Positions 32,731-38,540 of a DNA stretch of 38,540 nucleotides are shown here, piece by piece. This DNA is from DASZHJ01 sp035507155. Lineage in GTDB: Bacteria; Pseudomonadota; Alphaproteobacteria; ATCC43930; CGMCC-115725. Both the position numbers and the translations under genes were made by a program. The stretch is taken from contig DATJOK010000081.1 of the NCBI GenBank assembly GCA_035507155.1, positions 1 to 38,540 on the forward strand. The letters run 5' to 3'. Within the stretch, counting starts at the first letter, position 1; each line of letters begins with the position of its first letter. A model generated the notes under the pieces. The model saw nothing but the letters and a program-made list of their open reading frames with translations, did no database searches and was not told the origin of the DNA.

Positions 32731-34323
32731 GTGAAGAAGACTCTATCGGCGAGGGCATTGACCGCCGGGGCGGCGCTCGCCGCGGCATTGGCGCTCGGCG
32801 CGCCGGCAGCGGCGAGCGCGGAGACCACGCTCAAATTCATTCCGCAGGCGGATCTGCGCATCCTCGATCCGATCTGGACCACGGCCTATATCACGCGCAA
32901 CTACGGCTACATGGTCTACGACACGCTTCTGGGTCTCGATGACCATTTCAAGATCCAGCCGCAGATGGTCGAGGGCTGGAAGCTCAGCGACGACAAGCTC
33001 ACCTACACTTTCACGCTCCGCGACGGGCTCAAATGGCATGACGGCCAGCCGGTGACGTCCGCCGACTGCGTCGCCTCGCTGAAGCGCTGGATGGCACGCG
33101 ACGGCCTCGGCCAAGCGATCGCCGAGAACCTCGGCGAGATGAAGGTGATCGACCAGAAGACCTTCGCCATCACGATGAAGCGGCCCTTCCCGCTGCTGCT
33201 CGACGGACTCGCCAAGCTCTCGTCGAGCCCGGCCTTCATGATGCCCGAGCGCGTCGCCAAGACCGATCCCAATACCCAGATCACCGAAGTGATCGGCTCC
33301 GGCCCGTTCAAGTTCCTGAAGAGCGAATGGCGGCCCGGCGCCAAGGCAGTCTTCGTCAAGAACACCGACTACGTGCCGCGCAAGGAGCCGCCGAGCTGGA
33401 CCGCGGGCGGCAAGGTGGTGAACGTCGACCGCGTCGAATGGGACGTCATCCCCGACACCCAGACCGCCGCCAACGCCATCGGCGCCGGCGAGGAGGATTG
33501 GTGGGAGCAGGTGCCGGGCGACCTGGTGCCGCTCCTGCAGAAGAACAAGGACGTGACCGTGGCGACGCCGGACCCGCTGGGCGCCGGCGGCATCCTGCGC
33601 TTCAACCAGCTGCAGCCGCCCTTCAACAATGTGAAGATGCGGCAGGCGATGCTCTACGCCGTCGACCAGAAGGAGTTCATGGAGGCGGCGGTGGGCAACC
33701 AGAAGTTCTGGCGCACCTGCTATTCCTTCTTCCCCTGCGGCACGCCGCTGGCGAGCGACGCCGGCAACGCCGCGCTCGCCGGCAAGCGCGACTTCGACAA
33801 GGCGAAGGCGCTCATCAAGGAGGCCGGCTACAAGGGCGAGCGCATCGTGGTGATGGCACCCACCGATCAGCCGGTGCTCTATCCCCAGGCGCTGGTCTTC
33901 GCCGACGTGCTGAAGAAGCTCGGCCTCAACGTCGATCTGCAGACCATGGACTGGAGCACGCTGATCACCCGGCGCTCGCTCAAGGATGGCGTCGACAAGA
34001 ACGGCTGGAGCGCCTTCTTCACCTTCTCGGTGGCGCCCGACTTCTTGAGCCCGCCGCTCAACGCCTCGCTGCGCGCCAACGGCCAGAACGCCTGGTTCGG
34101 CTGGCCCACCGATCAGAAGCTCGAGGATCTGAGGACGCAGTGGATGGTGGCGCCCGACCAGGCCGCCCAGAAGAAGATCGCCGAGGAGATCCAGACCGAG
34201 GCCTTCCAGAGCGTGCCCTACATCCCGACCGGGCAGTTCGTCATTCCGACCGCCTACCGGAAGACCCTCAGCGGCGTCCTCAACGCGCCGATCGTTTTCT
34301 TCTGGAACGTGCATAAGTCCTGA
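32731..34323 (+). CDS. ABC transporter substrate-binding protein, family 5 (DppA/OppA type)
   Basis: GTG 32731 follows GGGAGGAG at the right distance and gives 530 residues with a signal peptide (about 1-31, cleavage after AAASA). The mature N-terminus TTLKFIPQADLRILDPIWTT, then LSDDKLTYTFTLRDGLKWHDGQPVTSADCVASLKRW, is the family 5 signature region. MRQAMLYAVDQKEFMEAAVG and the KALIKEAGY segment follow. It binds peptides, opines, glutathione or similar in the periplasm. No permease or ATPase genes of this class are in the window, so it must work with components encoded elsewhere. An 8-bp inverted repeat (34333-34358) follows the stop. Confidence 0.88.
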   Translation: MKKTLSARALTAGAALAAALALGAPAAASAETTLKFIPQADLRILDPIWTTAYITRNYGYMVYDTLLGLDDHFKIQPQMVEGWKLSDDKLTYTFTLRDGLKWHDGQPVTSADCVASLKRWMARDGLGQAIAENLGEMKVIDQKTFAITMKRPFPLLLDGLAKLSSSPAFMMPERVAKTDPNTQITEVIGSGPFKFLKSEWRPGAKAVFVKNTDYVPRKEPPSWTAGGKVVNVDRVEWDVIPDTQTAANAIGAGEEDWWEQVPGDLVPLLQKNKDVTVATPDPLGAGGILRFNQLQPPFNNVKMRQAMLYAVDQKEFMEAAVGNQKFWRTCYSFFPCGTPLASDAGNAALAGKRDFDKAKALIKEAGYKGERIVVMAPTDQPVLYPQALVFADVLKKLGLNVDLQTMDWSTLITRRSLKDGVDKNGWSAFFTFSVAPDFLSPPLNASLRANGQNAWFGWPTDQKLEDLRTQWMVAPDQAAQKKIAEEIQTEAFQSVPYIPTGQFVIPTAYRKTLSGVLNAPIVFFWNVHKS

Positions 34324-34332
34324 TGAAGGCGC

Positions 34333-34358
34333 GGAGCGGAGTCGCGAGGCTCCGCTCC
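34333..34358. terminator. Bidirectional hairpin between convergent genes
   Basis: GGAGCGGA (34333-34340) and TCCGCTCC (34351-34358) form a perfect 8-bp stem with a 10-base loop. It sits between the stop of the family 5 binding-protein gene (34323) and the stop of the SDR gene (34368). There is no T run on either side, so it may act with Rho or as an mRNA 3' end stabiliser and not as a simple intrinsic terminator. Confidence 0.45.
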
Positions 34359-34367
34359 TGCCAGAAC

Positions 34368-35120
34368 TCAGAACGTGGCGCGGCCGCCGCTGATGTCGAA
34401 GGTGGCGCCGGTGGAAAACGAGCATTCCTCCGACGCGAGCCAGCAGATCAGCGCCGCCACTTCCTCCGGCTTGACGAAGCGATTCATCGGGATCTTCGAC
34501 AGCATGTAGTCGATGTGCTGCTGGGTCATCTGGTCGAAGATCTCGGTGCGGGCGGCGGCCGGCGTCACGCAGTTGACCACGATGTTCCGGGTCGCGAGCT
34601 CCTTGCCCAGCGACTTGGTGAGCGCGATCAGCCCCGCCTTGGAGGCGCTGTAGTGGGAGGCGTTGGGATTGCCTTCCTTGCCGGCGACCGAGGCGACGTT
34701 GACGATCCGCCCATAACCCTGCGCCAGCATCTGCGGCACCACCGCGCGCGCGACGAGATAGGGCGCCACCAGATTGACGTCGATCACCCGCCGCCAGATC
34801 TCCGGCGAGAGCTCCCAGGTCGGCCCGTTGCCCCCGGTGATGCCGGCGTTGTTGACGAGGATGTCGATCTTGCCGAGCTTGGCGAGGGTCGCCTCCGTCG
34901 CCACCTTGACCGCGCGCTCGTCGGTGAGCTCCACGACCTCCGTCGCCACCTTGCCGAGCTTCCCGAGGCTCGCCGCCGCCTCCCGGAGCCGCCCGCCATC
35001 GACGTCCCAGATCGACACCGCGGCGCCGGAGCCGAGCGCGCGCTCGGCCACTGCATAGCCGATGCCGCGGGCGCCGCCGGTGACGATCGCGGCGCGGCCC
35101 GCCAGGTCCAGTCGGTTCAT
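34368..35120 (-). CDS. Short-chain dehydrogenase/reductase (SDR)
   Basis: This 250-residue classical SDR has TGGARGIG (14-21) for the cofactor, D39 and D41 at the end of the second strand (favouring NAD+), NNAG (90-93) and the catalytic S144, Y157, K161 (YSASK). ATG 35120 has AAGGAGA six bases upstream. It resembles 3-oxoacyl-ACP reductase and sugar or polyol dehydrogenases; the substrate is not readable. It is divergent from the DapA-family operon across 126 bp, so both could share a control region and a pathway. All catalytic residues are intact. Confidence 0.9.
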   Translation of the reverse strand: MNRLDLAGRAAIVTGGARGIGYAVAERALGSGAAVSIWDVDGGRLREAAASLGKLGKVATEVVELTDERAVKVATEATLAKLGKIDILVNNAGITGGNGPTWELSPEIWRRVIDVNLVAPYLVARAVVPQMLAQGYGRIVNVASVAGKEGNPNASHYSASKAGLIALTKSLGKELATRNIVVNCVTPAAARTEIFDQMTQQHIDYMLSKIPMNRFVKPEEVAALICWLASEECSFSTGATFDISGGRATF

Positions 35121-35246
35121 GGGAGTTCTCCTTCCGTGGTTGCGCCCCTCTGTGCCGCGCGCCGCCCGCGAAGTAAAGCCCGCATGCCATTCGACCGCGG
35201 CGCCGAAACCGGTGTAGGCTCGCCCATCCCCTGAGGAGGACCGCCC

Positions 35247-36203
35247 ATGCCGCGCGTTAGGGATTACGCACCGTCGGGTGTCATTCCCGCCTGCCTGCTG
35301 CCCTTCGACGAGACTTTCGCCATCGACGCCCCCGCCTACCGCAAGCACCTGCGGGATCTCGGCGGCGTGCGCGGCGTCACCGCGGTCACCACCAATGCGC
35401 ACGCCTCGGAGGTGCATGCCCTCAGTCTGGAGGAGCAGGCGCAGGTCCTCGACCTCACCCTCGACGAGATCGGCGACCGGCTGCCGGTGATCGCCGGCGT
35501 CTATGCCGACGGCAGCCTCACGGCGGCCAGGATCGCGGCGATGGCGGCGCGCGGCGGCGCCTCGGCGCTGCTGGTTTTCCCACCGAACAGCATGGCGATG
35601 GGCGGCCAGCTCCGGCCGGAGATGGCGCTCGCGCATTTCAAGCGCATTGCCGACGCCTCGGATCTGCCGATCATCCTGTTCCAGTATCCGATGGGCGGCG
35701 GGCTCGGTTACCCCCTGGAGACGCTGCTCCAGCTCCTCGAGGAGGTGCCGAGCATCCGCGCCATCAAGGACTGGTGCAACGACGGCATGCTGCATGAGCG
35801 CCACATCCGCACCCTCGCGACGCTGAGCCGGCCGGTCACCGTGCTCAGCACCCACAGCGCCTGGCTGATGAGCTCGCTGGTGCTGGGCTGCGGCGGCCTC
35901 CTCTCCGGCGCCGGGAGCGTCATCGCCGATCTGCAGGTCGCGCTCTTCGAGGCGGTGCAGGCGAAGGATCTCGCCCGTGCCGAGGCGGTCAACGACCGGA
36001 TCTATCCACTGGTGCAGGCCTTCTACGCGCCGCCCTTCCTCGACATGCACAACCGCATGAAGGAGGCGCTGGTGCTGCTGGGCCGCATCCCGCGCGCGGT
36101 GGTGCGGCCGCCGCTGATGAAGCTGCCGGCGGCGGAGATCGTGCGGCTCAAGGAGGCGCTCGCCGCGGCGACGCTTGGCGCCGCCTTCGACCGCGCGGCG
36201 TGA
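35247..36203 (+). CDS. DapA/N-acetylneuraminate-lyase family protein
   Basis: This 318-residue TIM-barrel protein starts at ATG 35247 after AGGAGGA. The Schiff-base lysine is K174 (RAIKDWCND) and the partner Tyr is Y147 (LFQYP). The usual T-T motif that activates the proton relay appears as VTTNAHASEVHALS (47-60). The family joins or splits pyruvate and an aldehyde; catabolic members act on sugar acids or hydroxyproline-derived compounds. Gene context with an SDR, an aldo-keto reductase and a cupin, but no lysine-pathway genes, argues against dihydrodipicolinate synthase. The aldo-keto reductase gene follows 28 bp later. Confidence 0.85.
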   Translation: MPRVRDYAPSGVIPACLLPFDETFAIDAPAYRKHLRDLGGVRGVTAVTTNAHASEVHALSLEEQAQVLDLTLDEIGDRLPVIAGVYADGSLTAARIAAMAARGGASALLVFPPNSMAMGGQLRPEMALAHFKRIADASDLPIILFQYPMGGGLGYPLETLLQLLEEVPSIRAIKDWCNDGMLHERHIRTLATLSRPVTVLSTHSAWLMSSLVLGCGGLLSGAGSVIADLQVALFEAVQAKDLARAEAVNDRIYPLVQAFYAPPFLDMHNRMKEALVLLGRIPRAVVRPPLMKLPAAEIVRLKEALAAATLGAAFDRAA

Positions 36204-36231
36204 CAGAGACCCTCATTCAGGAAACAATTCG

Positions 36232-37056
36232 ATGATCTCTGTGGACATGCATGGGACCCAGGTGCCGGCGCTCGGCTTCGGCACCTGGCAGCTCACCGGC
36301 AGCACCTGCGAGAAGGCGGTCCGGGCGGCGCTGGAGATCGGCTATCGCCACATCGACACCGCCCAGGTCTACGAGAACGAGACGGAAGTCGGGCGCGCCA
36401 TCGTGGACTCGAAGCTCCCGCGCGGCGACATCTTCCTCACCACCAAGGTCTGGATGTCGAGCCTCGCCGGATCCAAGGTCGCGCCTTCGGTCGACCAGTC
36501 CCTGAAGAAGCTGCGCACCGACCACGTCGATCTCCTGCTGATCCACTGGCCCAGCAGCGAGATCCCGCTGGCGGAGACCCTCGACGCCTTCGCCAAGGTG
36601 AAGGCCGCCGGCAAGGCGCGCGCCATCGGCATCAGCAATTTCACCGTCGCGCTGATGGGAGAAGCGGTGGCGCATCTGGGCCAGGAGATCGCCTGCAACC
36701 AGGTGGAATATCACCTGCTGCTCTCGCAGAAGGCTGTTCTGGACTATGCCCGCAGGCACGGCATCGTCGTCACCGCCTATTGCCCGCTCGCCCGCGGCCG
36801 CCTCGCCGGCAACGCGGTCATCGAGCGCGTCGCCAGGAGACACGGCAAGAGCGTGAGCCAGGTGGCGCTGCGCTGGCTCCTGGAGCAGCAGGGCGTCGCC
36901 GCCATCCCCCGCACCTCTACCGAGAAGCACGCGCGGGAGAACTTCGCCGTCTTCGACTTCGCCCTCGACGCCGAGGATCGCCGCGCCCTCGATACGCTCC
37001 CCGGCGGCAGCCGCCTGGTCAATCCCGGCTGGTCGCCGGCCTGGGACGCCGCATGA
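36232..37056 (+). CDS. Aldo/keto reductase
   Basis: This 274-residue protein starts at ATG 36232 after AGGAAA. The AKR catalytic tetrad is complete: D42 and Y47 in HIDTAQVYENE, K72 in TTKVW and H105 in LLIHWP. The family signature GISNF and the NADPH-binding end (AIPRTSTEKHARENF) are present. The length suits the prokaryotic AKR5 type (2,5-diketo-gluconate reductase-like). It reduces aldehydes or ketones with NADPH in the cytoplasm. It overlaps the cupin gene by four bases (ATGA), so the two are translationally coupled, and it probably acts on an aldehyde from the DapA-family lyase step. Confidence 0.92.
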   Translation: MISVDMHGTQVPALGFGTWQLTGSTCEKAVRAALEIGYRHIDTAQVYENETEVGRAIVDSKLPRGDIFLTTKVWMSSLAGSKVAPSVDQSLKKLRTDHVDLLLIHWPSSEIPLAETLDAFAKVKAAGKARAIGISNFTVALMGEAVAHLGQEIACNQVEYHLLLSQKAVLDYARRHGIVVTAYCPLARGRLAGNAVIERVARRHGKSVSQVALRWLLEQQGVAAIPRTSTEKHARENFAVFDFALDAEDRRALDTLPGGSRLVNPGWSPAWDAA

Positions 37057-37490
37057 GCACCGGGTCCGCGAAATGGCGCACCGACGGCGTCGTGGTGACG
37101 CGCGCCGATGCGCTGGACGAGGCGAAGCGCGGCTCCGGCAAGGGCCGCGCCACCGCCTTCGATTTCGCTGGGAGCGGCGGCAAGGAGACCTGGATCGGCG
37201 CCGTCTCGGTGCCGCCCGGCGCCAACACCGGCCCGCATCACCACGGCCGCCATGAAGTCGCGATCTATGTCGTGAAGGGCCGCAGCGAGATCCGCTGGGG
37301 CGAGCGGCTCGAGTTCAAGGCCGATATCGGCCCCGGGGACTTCGTCTACTTCGCGCCCTTCGTGCCGCACCAGGAAGCCAATCTCAGCAGCACCGAGACC
37401 GTCGATTTCGTGGTCGTGCGCAGCGACAACGAGCGCATCGCCATCGGCCTCGACTTCGTACCCGCCGCCGTGCCGGAGACCGTGTACTAG
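37053..37490 (+). CDS. Cupin-domain protein
   Basis: This 145-residue single-domain cupin starts at ATG 37053 inside the stop of the aldo-keto reductase gene. Metal ligands are visible as H62, H63, H64 and E68 (PHHHGRHEVAIYVVKG) with the second-motif H106 (PGDFVYFAPFVPHQE). Such small cupins bind Mn, Fe or Zn and act as isomerases, dioxygenases or sensors; no function can be assigned. Its stop codon TAG (37488-37490) is split by an IS630 insertion: TA is the duplicated target and the G is the first base of the element, so the protein end is unchanged. It is the last gene of the lyase operon, and the insertion cuts off whatever followed. Confidence 0.85.
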   Translation: MSTGSAKWRTDGVVVTRADALDEAKRGSGKGRATAFDFAGSGGKETWIGAVSVPPGANTGPHHHGRHEVAIYVVKGRSEIRWGERLEFKADIGPGDFVYFAPFVPHQEANLSSTETVDFVVVRSDNERIAIGLDFVPAAVPETVY

Positions 37491-37510
37491 AGCGTGATCG
37501 TTTCAAGTTG
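37490..37510. repeat. IS630 terminal inverted repeat, left end
   Basis: Begins GAGCGTGATCG directly after the target TA at 37488-37489. It matches the right end (38517-38537, reverse strand) at 16 of 21 positions, the mismatches lying at positions 5, 12, 13, 16 and 19. Confidence 0.8.
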
Positions 37511-38445
37511 GTCCATATCCGGCATGGCTGATGTAGCTGGTGCATTCAGCGGGGCTGAAGTGGTCGAGCAGTGAGCCGATGCGTTTCCAGACGGCATCGA
37601 CGGAGCGCTCGTCCGCCTTGCGCAGCAGTGTCTTGAGCTTGGCGAAGACCTGCTCGATCGGGTTGAGGTCAGGGCTGTAGGGCGGCAGCAGAAGCCGGTG
37701 GGCGCCGGCATCGCGGATGGCACGGCGGACGCGTTGGCCTTTGTGACTGCCGAGATTGTCGAGCACGACGATGTCACCGGCGCGCAATGTCGGGACGAGG
37801 AATTGGACGACCCAGGCGAGGAAGATGGGTCCGTTGATGGGGCCGTCGATGACGCAGGGCGCGACGATGCCATCGGCGCGTAGCCCGGCCAGGAATGTCA
37901 TCGTGGTCCAGCGGCCGTGCGGGACACGGCCGATCAGACGCTGACCGCGCGGCGCCCGGCCGTGCGTGCGGGTCATGTTGGTTTTGGTCCAGGTCTCATC
38001 GACGAAGACCAGGCGCTCGGGATCAATGCGCCCTTGATAGCGTCGCCACCGGGCGCGCTTGCGCGCGACGTCGGGCCGCTCCTGCTCGGCGGCGCACAGA
38101 GTTTTTTTTGAACGTCAGGCCTTCGGCGGCGAGGAATGCCCACAGCGCACCGTAGCTGACTTTGACGCCGCGCTCTTCCAGCTCGCGCCGCAGCCCACGC
38201 ACCGTCAGATCCGGGGCCACGGAAAGCCGTGCCAGAAGCCAATCCCGCTCCGGCAGCAGGATCAGACGACGCCGGCCGCCCATCGGCTTAGCGGCGCATG
38301 TCCCGCTCGCGCGCTGCCGCTGGCACCAACGGACTACGCTCGAGACACCCACCTTGAACAGCTTCGCCACTTGGTGCCGCGATTGGCCGCCTTCAACCAA
38401 AGCTACGGCGCGCTCGCGAAGATCGGTCGAATAGGGTCGTGTCAT
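37503..38445 (-). CDS. IS630-family transposase, read through a +1 shift at A8
   Basis: Two overlapping frames make one DDE transposase. The first starts at ATG 38445 (TRPYSTDLRERAVALVEGG) and holds the DNA-binding helix-turn-helix (QSRHQVAKLFKVGVSSVVRW) up to GLTFKK. At eight consecutive A (plus-strand T 38102-38109) the reading must move by +1, which continues as KTLCAAEQERPDVARKRARW. The catalytic domain then has the first Asp in VFVDETW, the second in VVLDNLGSHKG and the Glu in PDLNPIEQ. The zero frame continues without homology to a stop at 38023. A +1 ribosomal shift or polymerase slippage on the A run would give the full protein of about 313 residues. This arrangement is known in IS630 relatives, so the element is probably functional. 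Confidence 0.85.
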
Positions 38446-38516
38446 GCAGGCCGGCCTCCAACCCCAGCCAGCAGTTTGAATCAGATTTCCTGCCCCAAGG
38501 GAATCCCCTATCGATT

Positions 38517-38537
38517 CATCTCGACCCGATCATGCTC
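38517..38537. repeat. IS630 terminal inverted repeat, right end
   Basis: Read on the minus strand from 38537 it starts GAGCATGATCG and mirrors the left end. The duplicated TA target follows at 38538-38539, three bases before the end of the window. Confidence 0.8.
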
Positions 38538-38540
38538 TAG

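Larger units (their letters stand above)
37490..38537 (-). mobile_element. Complete IS630-family insertion sequence
   Basis: The element is 1048 bp. Its ends are imperfect inverted repeats, GAGCGTGATCG on the left and GAGCATGATCG read inward from the right, with 16 of 21 positions matching. It is flanked by TA on both sides (37488-37489 and 38538-38539), and the outer bases make CTAG at both junctions. This agrees with the known TA duplication and CTAG preference of IS630. It carries one transposase split by an A8 run. It has inserted in the stop codon of the cupin gene. Confidence 0.9.

Noticed and set aside
37503..38445. Transposase as a pseudogene
   Set aside because: The only defect is the shift at A8, a typical slippage site; catalytic residues, ends and target duplication are intact, so a programmed frameshift is the better reading.
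1..38540. CRISPR arrays, tRNA or rRNA genes
   Set aside because: No regularly spaced direct repeats, and no tRNA cloverleaf or rRNA segment was recognised on reading the intergenic regions.

Overview
This is a GC-rich, gene-dense chromosomal window. It looks like a metabolically versatile alphaproteobacterium, plausibly of the Rhodospirillales. That placement is inferred from base composition, gene families and their arrangement (LivM-LivG fusion, TRAP operon, NodT-type efflux outer-membrane factor, DUF1007/NicO metal-transport pair), not from a phylogenetic marker. About 34 protein genes can be supported. I found no rRNA, tRNA or CRISPR array.

Layout. 1-1300 (+): the 3' end of a nicotinamidase gene, an intergenic pair of GAA-loop mini-hairpins, and a 4,5-dihydroxyphthalate decarboxylase-like protein. 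1301-3394: a Zur-box-like palindrome between convergent genes, then a leftward operon for a small Tat-exported Cys-rich protein, a DUF1007 periplasmic protein and a NicO-type metal permease (a ZevAB-like zinc/nickel/cobalt uptake set). 3483-7032 (-): four envelope or housekeeping genes (divergent polysaccharide deacetylase, M48-TPR protease, PPOX-fold protein, short secreted CHAP protein). 7033-7647 is a 615-bp non-coding stretch. 7648-12686 (+): a branched-chain-amino-acid-type ABC transporter (binding protein, LivH, fused LivM-LivG, LivF). It is followed by a PLP aminotransferase and an HpcH/HpaI aldolase (12839-14964). 15087-17105 (+): a large uncharacterised membrane-anchored protein whose C-terminal part resembles DUF3422.

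17129-20133 (-): a TRAP transporter operon dctP-dctQ-dctM with a terminator-like hairpin between dctP and dctQ. 20252-22584 (-): an acyltransferase-3 membrane protein and a TauD/TfdA-like dioxygenase. 22833-29360 (+): an RND multidrug-efflux operon (tetR, NodT-type outer-membrane factor, adaptor, HAE1 pump) with a strong promoter that carries a palindrome in its spacer. It is followed by an AlaX-like editing protein and an LpxR-like outer-membrane deacylase (to 31189). 31321-37490: a flavin amine oxidase (-), an orphan peptide-type ABC binding protein (+), an SDR (-), and a divergent catabolic operon of DapA-family lyase, aldo-keto reductase and cupin (+). 37490-38537: a complete IS630-family element inserted at a CTAG target, exactly inside the cupin stop codon, which it regenerates. 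Its transposase is split by a run of eight A.

How the genes work together. Three importer types (ABC-Liv, TRAP, ABC family 5) sit among small-molecule catabolic enzymes (aminotransferase, aldolases, SDR, AKR, cupin, dioxygenase). This suggests accessory uptake-and-degradation modules for amino or organic acids, with separate metal-uptake, efflux and envelope modules between them. The least explained items are the Cys-rich Tat protein and the orphan Zur-like site of the metal locus, the DUF3422-like membrane protein, and two intergenic inverted repeats built from degenerate 7-mers.
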